Assembly (NCBI GenBank): GCA_015068085.1
Contig: SVLF01000016.1
Location: forward strand, 1-48,259
Length of the DNA stretch: 48,259 bases
Direction: 5' to 3'
From: Oscillospiraceae bacterium
Lineage (GTDB): Bacteria; Bacillota; Clostridia; Oscillospirales; JAAYXM01
Position numbers and translations under genes: made by a program. Under the pieces are notes generated by a model, which was not told the origin of the DNA, made no database searches, and worked only from the letters and a program-made list of their open reading frames with translations. Positions within the stretch are counted from its first letter, which is position 1. Each line of letters opens with the position of its first letter. Positions 8,704-16,553 of the stretch are shown piece after piece.

Positions 8704-11404
8704 AATCTGCGTAAATTACGCGGTATGTGCCGTTGTCGTTGTAGATGAGATATCCACGGGTGTTGCTGTAAGCCGATGTTGCGCTGAACTGTCCGTGATC
8801 GGAATTTCTCTGGGAGGTCATTTTCTGATCGCAAACCTCAATCGTCGGCGTTGCATTCTGTCCAAAGAGAATACCAACCTCTATGATATTCTTATCGCCC
8901 TTATCATATTCTATCATATACGTCTTTTCTGTTGTACCGGTAGTTTTTTCCACTTCGTCAAGCATTACCTTTGCTCCGTTGCTTCCTGTCGCAGAGGTGG
9001 TGATTTTTGTATCTCCCCATACGTTGAAGATATAGGTTGTGCCGTAGTCAACGCACTTCCCGTCGCGATACCAGTAAACATCATCAGTTGCCTCGCAGGT
9101 TACCTTCGCATCGTAAACGTATTTACCGCCCTCAACGGATATATCAAAGCTATTATCCGTTGTAACGTTGTATTCAGTATTCTCTACGTTGTACTGTGCA
9201 ACTGCGCGCGAAAGGAAATCTGACACCTTGGTTATCACCCATTCCCTGAAGCTGTATCCGGTAAGGGTCGGTTCCACTTCCTCTGTTCCGAGATATGCAC
9301 CGTTCCAGTTGTAGTATTCCGTTACGGGATTTTCTTCCGTTGCAACCGCGCTGTATACTGCTGTGAGATAGGTGTTTGTCGTTACGGTGAAGGTATATGG
9401 ATTTTCATTTGATACCCATGTTCCGTTTTCCGCACTTCCGCGTACCCAGCCACGGAATTCAAGATTTTCAGAGCTTCTGTCTGCAGCCGTAACTGTATAC
9501 GAATCGCCTACAGCCTTTGAGCTGTCAACCGAAGCCTTTCCGTCGCCGTTATCATCAACTGCGATTGTGATTGTCTTATCTGCTCCGATATCGACAACCG
9601 TTACTTCACGAGTAACAGCTTCGGGTGTTCCATTATATGTTACCGTTGCAGAAAGAGTTGCTTTTCCTGCGCCCTTTGCCACTACGTTTCCGTCTTCATC
9701 AACAGTTACTACACCGCTGTCAGAGCTTGTGATATCGGAGATTGTTGCGCCTTCTGCCGGATTTCCGTCCGAGAGATATTTGATAGCCTCGGCAGTCGTT
9801 GTTCCGCCGACCTTAAGCTCATCTGCGCCCATCCTGATCATACCCGGCATTGGAGCTGTTCCTGTTCCGCTTGCAAGAGTAAAATCATTGATATAAATGA
9901 AACTACCCCAGCCGTCAGGCAACGTGGCAGGATTATCTCCCGAAAATGAGATGGTATTCCAACCTTGCTCTATCCAAATACCCGGAATAGATACTTTTCC
10001 TGCGCCGTTTGCATGACACTCATAATTGCCTATCTTTTCTCCAAGCTCGTGTTCAGTGTAAACAAGCTCAAGTTCATCTGCTTTTCCCAGGAATATACCT
10101 GCCCTTCCTCCGTTATTGAGACAAGCATATGACATTTCCATAGTATAATAATCTGACTTTGGAACATATACTTCAAAAGCCAAAGCTGAGTAACTATGTA
10201 GCCTAATGTTTTCTACAGTTATCGCCAAATGACCACCGGTTTTACTCGGGTCAGTTGCAGATGTTGTAGCCATACCATAGTAACGGTAAAAGCCGTTTGT
10301 ATTATCCTTGGTCAAATACGTAAGATAACCATCATTTCCAGTTGCAAGAGAAGCTACTTTATACGCGATCTTAACACCGTTTGGATTCTCTACGGTTATT
10401 TCTTCTTCTCCGGAAACCGTGTAATCCCCAATAGTTGCCGTTGCGGTAATTGTTGCCGCACCGTAACCTACAGCGGTGATATTGCCTTCTTCATCAACCT
10501 TTGCGATGTTGTCATTACTGCTTGTATAGGTGATATCGCAGGTTGTATTTTTGTTACCGTCGCTCATATACACATCTGCTGTCATTTTTGCAGTTTCAGT
10601 TTCTCCAAGCATAAGTTCTTGGTTGTCGACGGATGTTAACATTGACATCGGGATAAATTTTTCTTCAGTTTCCCCATCGCCATCAAGAATCAGTTTCATC
10701 GGTCCCATATATCGGTTAGCATATGTCAATCCATCTCCCGCTTGTGCTTCTACAGCAGCAAATACAACAACATAGCTTCCTTTATCAAAATATCTGTCTT
10801 CCAAATCCACATACGTAGAAATAAACTTACTATCACCTAATGTTTTGTTGCAATACGAAAAAACTCCACCCTGACGATGCCCTTTTTCATCTGAACTCCA
10901 CTCGCTTGTCAAAGTTGTGTATGTGAAGCTTTCTGATGCCGGAAAAATAAAAACCTGTGCATCTGCACCACAACTTCCGCTTTGCATATTCTCAAGGATT
11001 ATATCATACTTTCCCGATTTAGACACATAGATTTCATAAGCAAAATAAAAATCTTTTTCTGCGGTGGAAGTAGTCCCTTTCGCATCATTATCTATTGTAT
11101 TGTTCGTACCATAGTTTACACACAACGCAAAACTACCCGTTTTTTGATCTGTAACTTGTTTCAGTGGCACTGCACGAGTATGTCCGGATGTACTGTACTT
11201 CCAAAGCCCATAAGATTTGTCATAAGAACTTACGATTTCCTTAGCATCAGCTTTATCAACTGCGCCTTCAAACTTCGTGAAGTCATACTTCACCGTAATA
11301 CCTGAGTATTCCTGCGCTCCCGTCTCTCCTTCCGCTGCAAATGCTGCAGGAATGAGCGATAAAATCATTGCGAGGGCAAGTACCATTGATAATAATTTTT
11401 TCAT
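8702..11404 (-). CDS. Secreted Big_2 (Ig-like) surface protein without lyase domain
   Basis: This 900-residue protein has a signal peptide (MKKLLSMVLALAMILSLIPAAFA). Its first ~520 residues parallel the N-terminus of the lyase at 1-5383 (KYDFTKFEGA..., DKSYGLWKYSTSGHTRAVPLK..., ANRYMGPMKLILDGDGE), so the two share the same binding modules. Big_2 domains lie at about 250-335 and 520-600. The C-terminal third has two Listeria/Bacteroides-repeat-like segments (LEFRGWVRGSAENGTW...YLTAVYS and GYSFREWV). No catalytic domain, SLH domain or sorting signal is visible. A role in binding or presenting polysaccharide at the cell surface is an inference. ATG at 11404 has TTGGAGGAGAAACAGC upstream. It is transcribed divergently from the AraC regulator, with a long structured leader and the shared TTTTGCTAAA promoter. 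Confidence 0.9.
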   Translation of the reverse strand: MKKLLSMVLALAMILSLIPAAFAAEGETGAQEYSGITVKYDFTKFEGAVDKADAKEIVSSYDKSYGLWKYSTSGHTRAVPLKQVTDQKTGSFALCVNYGTNNTIDNDAKGTTSTAEKDFYFAYEIYVSKSGKYDIILENMQSGSCGADAQVFIFPASESFTYTTLTSEWSSDEKGHRQGGVFSYCNKTLGDSKFISTYVDLEDRYFDKGSYVVVFAAVEAQAGDGLTYANRYMGPMKLILDGDGETEEKFIPMSMLTSVDNQELMLGETETAKMTADVYMSDGNKNTTCDITYTSSNDNIAKVDEEGNITAVGYGAATITATATIGDYTVSGEEEITVENPNGVKIAYKVASLATGNDGYLTYLTKDNTNGFYRYYGMATTSATDPSKTGGHLAITVENIRLHSYSALAFEVYVPKSDYYTMEMSYACLNNGGRAGIFLGKADELELVYTEHELGEKIGNYECHANGAGKVSIPGIWIEQGWNTISFSGDNPATLPDGWGSFIYINDFTLASGTGTAPMPGMIRMGADELKVGGTTTAEAIKYLSDGNPAEGATISDITSSDSGVVTVDEDGNVVAKGAGKATLSATVTYNGTPEAVTREVTVVDIGADKTITIAVDDNGDGKASVDSSKAVGDSYTVTAADRSSENLEFRGWVRGSAENGTWVSNENPYTFTVTTNTYLTAVYSAVATEENPVTEYYNWNGAYLGTEEVEPTLTGYSFREWVITKVSDFLSRAVAQYNVENTEYNVTTDNSFDISVEGGKYVYDAKVTCEATDDVYWYRDGKCVDYGTTYIFNVWGDTKITTSATGSNGAKVMLDEVEKTTGTTEKTYMIEYDKGDKNIIEVGILFGQNATPTIEVCDQKMTSQRNSDHGQFSATSAYSNTRGYLIYNDNGTYRVIYAD

Positions 11405-11454
11405 GCTGTTTCTCCTCCAATTTTGTCTTTAATAAGATTTGGGTTAAGTTCAGC

Positions 11455-11537
11455 TTGGTGTTGCGTTTGCAACACCAAAGTGCATATGCACTTTGAACTT
11501 TCACCTTCCCATACATTCGTCTTTATTACGAATGTAT
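11455..11537 (-). other. Triple inverted-repeat leader of the Big_2 protein mRNA
   Basis: Three adjacent perfect inverted repeats lie between the promoter and the start codon. They are ATACATTCGT/ACGAATGTAT (11511-11537, 7-nt loop), a 20-nt palindrome centred on TGCATATGCA (11476-11495), and TTGGTGTTGC/GCAACACCAA (11455-11478, 4-nt loop). They would fold as consecutive hairpins in the 5' leader, or serve as protein-binding sites. Confidence 0.6.
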
Positions 11538-11551
11538 TACGTTATGGCACT

Positions 11552-11592
11552 ATTATATATCCTGATACACGCAAATTTAGCAAAACTGTACA
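11552..11592 (-). promoter_or_regulatory. Promoter with shared TGTACAGTTTTGCTAAA motif upstream of the Big_2 protein gene
   Basis: On the minus strand, TGTACAGTTTTGCTAAAT (11575-11592) is followed after 18 bp by a perfect TATAAT (11552-11557). There is no standard -35 box. The motif also sits about 35 bp upstream of the -35 box of the divergent AraC gene, so its binding protein could affect both genes. Confidence 0.6.
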
Positions 11593-11626
11593 CGCAACAA
11601 AAAATTTTTTCACCGTTCTTTATCTG

Positions 11627-11656
11627 TTGACAAAAAGAAACGAATAGTGATATATT
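11627..11656 (+). promoter_or_regulatory. Sigma-A promoter of the AraC regulator gene
   Basis: TTGACA (11627-11632), 18-bp spacer, TATATT (11651-11656). Its position rules out the in-frame GTG at 11647 as the translation start, since that codon lies inside the promoter. Confidence 0.7.
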
Positions 11657-11691
11657 ATAGTTACGGCACTAAAGAAATGGGATGTGAAAAA

Positions 11692-12615
11692 ATGGAAAAA
11701 CAATTACCAAAGAAGAGCGAGCGTATAATTACAACATCTGTCACACAGCTAACTAAAAAGACATTTGCCTCCCTATCCCGTGTCACTCAAATAATACCAG
11801 AGCACACAACCCCACGTTACGCGGACTCTCCCTCAATCTGGCTATGCATCAAAGGGAAAATAATATTCCATACCGAAAACGGAGATTTTCCTTGCACTCC
11901 CGGCTCTGCCGTAATTATCCCACCGGGAACTATGTATTACCCCGAGCTTTTTGATGAAGAGTATCTCTTTTATCGGGTATACACAGAATACGACGCCCAC
12001 AAAAATGTTGACCATGCTGCTTTCATCAACTCCATCACGCATCTGCTTCTTCCGCCTTTTTCTCATGAGCTTGGCTTTGTACCGACACGGATGGTCGCGC
12101 TTTCTCCGGCTTCTTTCAAAGAAGCCAAAGAGCTTTTTGAAGCTCCGTCTTTAAAAAACATTGAAAAATTTTTCACCCTGCCGGAGTTTCCACTCACTAC
12201 AGAACAGAAAAAGACAGCTCTTTCCATTGTTTCAAGCCGCCTTTTGCCCATGCTTGCTGCTATGACATATATTCAGGAGAACTATGCACTTAAAATTACC
12301 GCTGAAGACCTTATCGAAGTAAGCGGGCTTTGCCGGACAAATCTTTTTTCAGTCTTCAGAAAATATCTCGGGATTTCCCACGCTGTATACCACAGTATGA
12401 TACGCGTTACCCGTGCTCAATATGCCATCGCTCACACGCAATATTCCCTTCAATACATTTCCGATATGTGCGGATTCGCAACGCTCTCGCATATGAGCAA
12501 GTGTTACAAAAAATACAAAGGACTTCTACCCAAGGCTGACCGTGCCATGATGAAGGAATACAGAAAGAGGTACCCTGACATCTATGTATCGCATGATTAT
12601 TTCTTTAATGAATGA
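11692..12615 (+). CDS. AraC family transcriptional regulator (cupin sensor plus two-HTH domain)
   Basis: About 307 residues. The N-terminal half is a cupin-like ligand-binding fold (IWLCIKGKIIFHTENGDF, then PGSAVIIPPGTMYYPE). The C-terminal ~100 residues are an AraC/XylS DNA-binding domain with two helix-turn-helix motifs (ITAEDLIEVSGLCRTNLFSVFRKYLG and SLQYISDMCGFATLSHMSKCYKKYKG). Start choice: ATG at 11692 follows GGGATGTGAAAAA; ATG at 11677 (five more residues) is the alternative; the GTG at 11647 is inside the promoter. It is divergent from the Big_2 protein gene, typical of a regulator controlling its neighbour. It is the best local candidate to bind the shared TTTTGCTAAA motif. The ligand is presumably a sugar, but nothing in the sequence names it. 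Confidence 0.9.
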   Translation: MEKQLPKKSERIITTSVTQLTKKTFASLSRVTQIIPEHTTPRYADSPSIWLCIKGKIIFHTENGDFPCTPGSAVIIPPGTMYYPELFDEEYLFYRVYTEYDAHKNVDHAAFINSITHLLLPPFSHELGFVPTRMVALSPASFKEAKELFEAPSLKNIEKFFTLPEFPLTTEQKKTALSIVSSRLLPMLAAMTYIQENYALKITAEDLIEVSGLCRTNLFSVFRKYLGISHAVYHSMIRVTRAQYAIAHTQYSLQYISDMCGFATLSHMSKCYKKYKGLLPKADRAMMKEYRKRYPDIYVSHDYFFNE

Positions 12616-12632
12616 TATAGGGAAAGCTGTAA

Positions 12633-12670
12633 CAAAACAGAGCAACGGGAAAATCCGTTGCTCTGTTTTG
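12633..12670. terminator. Intrinsic terminator after the AraC gene, copy A of a duplicated segment
   Basis: A 16-bp perfect stem (CAAAACAGAGCAACGG with its complement) around a GAAAAT loop. The arm ends in TTTTG on either strand, so it can act both ways. The same stem recurs at 14240-14279. Confidence 0.85.
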
Positions 12671-12745
12671 TTATCTCATCAATCTGCGTGTTTTTATCTC
12701 TTCAAAATGCACTTTTGATGCTCCGTAATGGCAATACGGTGCATA
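12671..12745 (-). pseudogene. Truncated 3' end of a PHP-phosphoesterase gene
   Basis: Read on the minus strand, the last ~25 codons match the C-terminus of the intact PHP gene (YCHYGASKVHFEEIKTR.LMR, then TAA). Similarity stops abruptly at the TATGCACC codons near 12745. The mostly synonymous differences show that the donor gene evolved under protein-level selection before it was truncated. Confidence 0.7.
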
Positions 12746-12785
12746 TAGCCTCTTCACAGTCTCTAAGCGTCCTAATGGAACAGGG

Positions 12786-14087
12786 TTATTTCTTCTTGTA
12801 TTTTGTTTTTCTTCCGCTACCATCCTGATAGAGTAATCCATCAGCAACCATACGCTTCAGAATACGATTTGCAGTTGCCTGACTGACATCCAAAAGAACA
12901 TCAACATCACTGCGGACGATGCGACCATTAGCTTCAACGAAAGACAAAATCCGTTTTTCGTTGTTTTTCGGCGTATCAGGCGCATTTGTTTCCTTTGTAA
13001 CAGCGTTTCGGTTGGGAAGCGTAATCTTAAACGCATTACCGGTAACTTCAATTTCAGGCTCCAGACCACTTCCTGAGTACGCTTTAATAATCTTTGGCAT
13101 ACCGGTGCCATAAGCCTCAATAAGCTTTAAGCGGTAGAATACCGCAGCCAGTTTGGGATTTCTGCAAACAGAAAGGCCTAACAGAATATCATCCAGAGAA
13201 ATACCGTCCGGCAAACCTCCCACAGACACAAATTCAATGCGGTCATCATATACACTGATCAGGGTACTGGCACTGAAGGAGTAATCTCTGTGAACAAGAG
13301 AATTAAGCAATGCTTCACGCAGTGCTTCCTCGGGATAGTCACGAACATCGTTGCGGTATAGTCCCTCAAAAGTTGCTCGTGTCCGATTTCTTAAATCTAA
13401 ATAAGCATACATTTCCTCCATTTGTTGGAACAGCGATCCACCAAATTCCCGCCTGTCCTGGAAATCACTCTTATCAGTACCGGAAAATGTAGCTACCTTG
13501 ATAGTGCTGCTGCACTGGTCGGACAAAAGCATAGCAGCATTGGAATATATACCATCATGGGACAACAATCCTAAAGTCTGCATCCTGGTTTCATCAAAAG
13601 GAACATTTCTCTTGGAGAACTGTGCAGTTGCAGTCTTAAAAGTAAGATTTTGCTCCAACGATCTCATATTCTCAAAGCAATCTCCATCTGTTTCCTTGAT
13701 CATTTTTCGAATGGCCGTGTCAGTAGCCGGGTCAGTGGATGTCCCGTTGCGAACATACACGCCTCCTGGATTGAGTCCCTTACTGCCAAGATAGTACGGA
13801 CGGTCAGTGCCCCTCTGAACGGTCACGGCAACAATCTGCTCCCCATCAATTTCCAGCGTTTCATATCGAACAAACATAGTAATATCGGGCTTGATGGAAT
13901 CTCGAACCATATTATTTATTTGTAATGTCACATGGTCAGCATTCTTAACACCTGTAATCTGTCCGTCATCGTGAACACCAATATACATCGTGCCTCCTTT
14001 TGTATTTGCGAAAGCAATGACTTCCCTGCAAATGTCACTGACAACCTCAGATTTTAGTTCGACCAATTCACTTTCAATAAAAATCAT
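12786..14087 (-). CDS. AlbA_2 (Schlafen-type) domain and GHKL-like C-terminal putative regulator
   Basis: This 433-residue protein belongs to the COG2865 group often labelled RecG-related although it has no helicase domain. Residues 1-125 are an AlbA_2 domain (ESELVELKSEV, IAFANTKGGTMYIGVHDDG, GGVYVRNGTSTDPA). The middle carries the ATPase-like PF13749 region (EALREALLNSLVHRDYS, GLSVCRNPKLAAVFYRLKL, AYGTGMPKI). The last ~60 residues are a winged helix (RILSFVEANGRIVRSDVDVLL..QATANRILKRM). Such proteins are thought to be DNA-binding regulators. ATG at 14087 has ATGGAGGTGCTTT upstream. The gene sits between two copies of a terminator/PHP-end segment, so it looks inserted, and it has its own consensus promoter with tandem repeats. 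Confidence 0.88.
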   Translation of the reverse strand: MIFIESELVELKSEVVSDICREVIAFANTKGGTMYIGVHDDGQITGVKNADHVTLQINNMVRDSIKPDITMFVRYETLEIDGEQIVAVTVQRGTDRPYYLGSKGLNPGGVYVRNGTSTDPATDTAIRKMIKETDGDCFENMRSLEQNLTFKTATAQFSKRNVPFDETRMQTLGLLSHDGIYSNAAMLLSDQCSSTIKVATFSGTDKSDFQDRREFGGSLFQQMEEMYAYLDLRNRTRATFEGLYRNDVRDYPEEALREALLNSLVHRDYSFSASTLISVYDDRIEFVSVGGLPDGISLDDILLGLSVCRNPKLAAVFYRLKLIEAYGTGMPKIIKAYSGSGLEPEIEVTGNAFKITLPNRNAVTKETNAPDTPKNNEKRILSFVEANGRIVRSDVDVLLDVSQATANRILKRMVADGLLYQDGSGRKTKYKKK

Positions 14088-14114
14088 AAAGCACCTCCAT
14101 TTCAGCTTATCATC

Positions 14115-14143
14115 ATTATAATCATTCTTGTCATTCTTGTCAA
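14115..14143 (-). promoter_or_regulatory. Consensus sigma-A promoter of the AlbA_2 gene with tandem 9-bp repeats
   Basis: On the minus strand: TTGACA (14138-14143), 17 bp, TATAAT (14115-14120), both perfect. Two abutting copies of TGACAAGAA (14125-14142) cover the -35 box and spacer. This is a natural place for autoregulation by the AlbA_2 protein, though that is inference. Confidence 0.75.
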
Positions 14144-14239
14144 CTTCTAATCATAAAATGAAAAGTAAACATTCTGTGACATTGATGCACTTTTTAGAAA
14201 TCACAGCGCTCGGAAGCAAGAAAAGAAAAATGATATCAG

Positions 14240-14279
14240 CAAAACAGAGCAACGGAATTTTCTCCGTTGCTCTGTTTTG
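14240..14279. terminator. Intrinsic terminator of the PHP gene
   Basis: A 16-bp stem, CAAAACAGAGCAACGG with its complement, around an AATTTTCT loop, directly after the PHP stop codon at 14280. The stem is the same as at 12633, with a different loop. Confidence 0.85.
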
Positions 14280-14354
14280 TTATCTCATCAAACTACGCGT
14301 TTTTATCTCTTCAAAATGCACTTTTGATGCTCCGTAGTGACAGTACGGTGCATA
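14240..14354. repeat. Direct repeat copy B (terminator plus PHP-gene 3' end)
   Basis: The matching partner of 12633-12745. This copy is continuous with the intact PHP gene and so is probably the original arrangement. Confidence 0.85.
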
Positions 14355-15203
14355 GTACGGACTGTTTTTCTCGTTGCCGTCCTCTTTGTAATATGCACTG
14401 CAAAGACCGCAATGGTCGCAACCGCCGGAAATAAAGAGGTTCTTTTCAATGGCATATTTGTATGCTATTGCCGCTTCTTCCTCTGTAAGCGTGTGATGGC
14501 TTGTTTCAATGCCATTTATGCCCATTTCTACAAGCGCATCAAGGCAGAAAATCTGCATATGCGGGTGGGCAATAACAGCAACACCGCCTGCATCACGGAT
14601 AAGCTTTATTATCTCATGCTCAGGCTTGTACGGAAACGGTTCCACGGCATCTTTCATATACTGCCCGAATATGTTCTGCGTAAGAAACTCAAAATCATCA
14701 GGTTCTACAATACCCTTTGCAACAAGAGCCGCCTTTGTCTGCGAACCTGAAATCCACGGCTTGCCTGCTTTAAGGTTATATTCAACAATCTCCTCCCATT
14801 CAATCCCGCGCAATCGCCCCGCTTTTATCGCATTATCAACAAGCTGGTGCGTCATCTCCGTTTTTCTCTTACAGACATATGCAAGATATTCCTTCATCGG
14901 CGGATACTCCGGGTCAAAATCAAGCCCTACGATATGAAACTGCGAAATAACGTGAGAATCAGGTAATCCTTGCGGCTGATTTTTAAGTAATTCTGACGGA
15001 GTGTTAAGCTCCACACCGACAACTGTCTCTATCCCAAGCTTTTCACACTCCGCCGCAAGCTCAGCGCATCCCGAAGCGGTATCGTGGTCGGTAAGCACAA
15101 CCGCGCCATAGCCTTCTTTTTTCGTGACATGTGCAAGCTCTGTCGGAGAATATCTTCCGTCGGAATGGTTGGAATGGGTATGTAAATTCGCGTACATTTT
15201 CAT
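14280..15203 (-). CDS. PHP-domain metal-dependent phosphoesterase
   Basis: About 307 residues. PHP metal-site motifs appear in order: NLHTHSNHSDG near the N-terminus, LTDHDTASG, a GVELNT glutamate, AVIAHPHMQ, ETSHHTLTEEE and GGCDHCG near the C-terminus. The family hydrolyses phosphoesters, such as short nucleic acids or sugar phosphates, with three metal ions; the substrate here is unknown. An upstream in-frame TTG at 15236 exists but lies in the -10 box, so ATG at 15203 is preferred, although its ribosome site (AAGAAAGCTGGATG) is weak. It carries the shared TTTTGCTAAA promoter, which links it to the binding protein and surface protein. Its last 25 codons are duplicated at 12671. Confidence 0.9.
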   Translation of the reverse strand: MKMYANLHTHSNHSDGRYSPTELAHVTKKEGYGAVVLTDHDTASGCAELAAECEKLGIETVVGVELNTPSELLKNQPQGLPDSHVISQFHIVGLDFDPEYPPMKEYLAYVCKRKTEMTHQLVDNAIKAGRLRGIEWEEIVEYNLKAGKPWISGSQTKAALVAKGIVEPDDFEFLTQNIFGQYMKDAVEPFPYKPEHEIIKLIRDAGGVAVIAHPHMQIFCLDALVEMGINGIETSHHTLTEEEAAIAYKYAIEKNLFISGGCDHCGLCSAYYKEDGNEKNSPYYAPYCHYGASKVHFEEIKTRSLMR

Positions 15204-15235
15204 GAAACATCCAGCTTTCTTTTTTGTTTTTATCA

Positions 15236-15277
15236 ATTATACAGCCGAATTTTCTTATTTTTAGCAAAATCGTTCAT
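15236..15277 (-). promoter_or_regulatory. Promoter with shared ATGAACGATTTTGCTAAA motif upstream of the PHP gene
   Basis: On the minus strand the motif (15258-15277) is followed after 18 bp by TATAAT (15236-15241). Spacing and missing -35 box match the sites at 7065 and 11552. Confidence 0.6.
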
Positions 15278-15332
15278 ATTGCAAAAAAGTTTATCTTTGT
15301 TTTGAAGCCGGATATCCTGAAACAACCTGACA

Positions 15333-15373
15333 GAAGGGATTGCAGCAAAATGCATTTCGCCGCAATCCCTCTT
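15333..15373. repeat. Dispersed palindromic repeat and likely terminator, copy 1
   Basis: A hairpin with arms AGGGATTGC.GC and GC.GCAATCCCT enclosing an AAATGCATTT-like core. It lies just after the eamA stop codon. A close copy lies at 36078-36117, more than 20 kb away. It probably terminates eamA. Confidence 0.65.
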
Positions 15374-15374
15374 A

Positions 15375-16259
15375 CTAATTCTGTATTTTTTCTCTTTTTC
15401 TGAAAAACGAAAGCTTCGTTTCCGACACCACAATTGCAAGGAAAATCATCACAAAGCCACAAATCATACGCACAGTGAAATCCTCGCGCCCCATAAATGC
15501 CGAAAACGCAGTGCCAAAGACGGACTCAAGGCTTAACAGCAGTGCCGCCGCAGATGGCGATGTGTATTTTTGTCCGAAGTTTTGAAGAAGCAGGGCTGCC
15601 GCGGTGCAGAACAGGCAGAGATATATGACTGCCGGAAGAACGTCCGCTCCCACCGCTTGCGGCGCGCCGTCGGTGATAAGGCTGGTAATCCAGAAGCAAA
15701 CCGCCGCAGCTGCAAACTGCAATATTGTTATAACGATTGGGTCACGCCCATCGCCGAATTTTGAAACGGCAACCATATGGCACGCAAAGAAAAAACCGCC
15801 CACAAGCGTAAGAAAATCGCCCTTTCCTATCGTGAAATCACCGTTTAGTGAGATCAGCCCTATACCCGCAATACACATCACTGCCGCTATGAGGTTGAAC
15901 CTATCCGGCCGCGCCCCCTTTGCCGCCCATGCAAGAAACGGAACAAGAACGCAATAAAACGCCGTAAGAAATGCGTTTTTGCCGGGCGTTGTGTCCATTA
16001 TCCCGTATGTCTGGAATATGTAAGCAAGATACAGAAACACGCCGATAATTGCGCCCTGCAAAATCATTTTACCGTCCACTGCGCATAGCCGTTTCCTGAA
16101 AATAACCGACAAAAGAATGAATGCACCGGTAAAACGCAACGCCATAAGGTAGTTTGGTGAAATGAGGTCCACAGCGTCCTTGATTATCACAAATGATGTT
16201 CCCCAGAAAAGCGTTGCAAGGACGATGGCAGCGCGTGCAAGGGTTCCGATATGTTTCAT
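15375..16259 (-). CDS. EamA/DMT family transporter
   Basis: This 294-residue protein has ten hydrophobic segments in two EamA repeats. Typical family stretches include LFWGTSFVIIKDAVDLISP in helix 1, TPGKNAFLTAFYCVLVPFLAW, and SPSAAALLLSLESVFGTAFS in the second repeat. DMT proteins export amino acids, nucleotides or other small metabolites across the inner membrane; the substrate is not predictable. ATG at 16259 follows GGATAAGGAGCAAATT. It has its own near-perfect promoter, whose -35 box lies in the loop of an inverted repeat. It is followed by a palindromic repeat that probably ends the transcript. Confidence 0.92.
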   Translation of the reverse strand: MKHIGTLARAAIVLATLFWGTSFVIIKDAVDLISPNYLMALRFTGAFILLSVIFRKRLCAVDGKMILQGAIIGVFLYLAYIFQTYGIMDTTPGKNAFLTAFYCVLVPFLAWAAKGARPDRFNLIAAVMCIAGIGLISLNGDFTIGKGDFLTLVGGFFFACHMVAVSKFGDGRDPIVITILQFAAAAVCFWITSLITDGAPQAVGADVLPAVIYLCLFCTAAALLLQNFGQKYTSPSAAALLLSLESVFGTAFSAFMGREDFTVRMICGFVMIFLAIVVSETKLSFFRKREKIQN

Positions 16260-16295
16260 AATTTGCTCCTTATCCGTGTTAAATCAGCATTATAA

Positions 16296-16324
16296 ATTAT
16301 AATCATTTGAGCGCACGGTGTCAA
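16296..16324 (-). promoter_or_regulatory. Consensus sigma-A promoter of the EamA gene
   Basis: On the minus strand: TTGACA (16319-16324), 17 bp, TATAAT (16296-16301), both perfect. The -35 box overlaps the hairpin at 16308-16338. Confidence 0.8.
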
Positions 16325-16338
16325 GTGCCGTGCGCTCA
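16308..16338. other. Inverted repeat overlapping the EamA -35 box
   Basis: 11-bp arms TGAGCGCACGG and CCGTGCGCTCA with a 9-nt loop containing TGTCAA, the complement of the -35 hexamer. It could be the 3' hairpin of the small gene at 16346, a repressor site for the transporter, or both. There is no T-run on either side. Confidence 0.55.
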
Positions 16339-16345
16339 GGTTCTG

Positions 16346-16546
16346 CTATCTTTTTTCGTACATATCAAGCATATCGGTTATTCCGTCGTCCTCGTCGGAA
16401 AACTCGCTCATTGCAGGCATAACCTTACCTATTCCGGTGCATTCCGTTGCAGACGCGACCGAGGTTATGTCAAATATCGTATCGTCGCACGGCTCCGGCT
16501 CCTCCAGCGGTATGAAATTCTTATTCTTTTTTTCGTTTTTATCCAT
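16346..16546 (-). CDS. Small acidic protein of unknown function, 66 residues
   Basis: Hydrophilic N-terminus (MDKNEKKNKNFIPLEE) and an acidic C-terminal half with DITSVASATECTG and SDEDDGITDMLDMYEKR. The D.TS.AS.TECTG pattern resembles uncharacterised small proteins I have seen in many Clostridia, so it is probably a real gene, but no function is known. It has no signal peptide or membrane segment. Its ribosome site (GAAGGGAGTGGG) lies inside the 3' arm of a perfect 15-bp hairpin at 16554-16592, so translation may be limited when the hairpin forms. It lies between the oxidoreductase and EamA genes, same strand. Confidence 0.6.
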   Translation of the reverse strand: MDKNEKKNKNFIPLEEPEPCDDTIFDITSVASATECTGIGKVMPAMSEFSDEDDGITDMLDMYEKR

Positions 16547-16553
16547 AGCAAAC

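Larger units (their letters stand above)
12633..12745. repeat. Direct repeat copy A (terminator plus PHP-gene 3' end)
   Basis: This 113-bp segment matches 14240-14354 except for the hairpin loop and six substitutions. Five of the six are synonymous in the PHP reading frame. The two copies flank the AlbA_2 gene in direct orientation. Confidence 0.85.

Noticed and set aside
11647-11691. GTG at 11647 as the AraC start
   Set aside because: It overlaps the promoter -10 region, so it cannot be in the transcript.
12786-14087. Calling the AlbA_2 protein an ATP-dependent DNA helicase RecG
   Set aside because: No helicase motifs are present; only the AlbA_2, ATPase-like and winged-helix parts.
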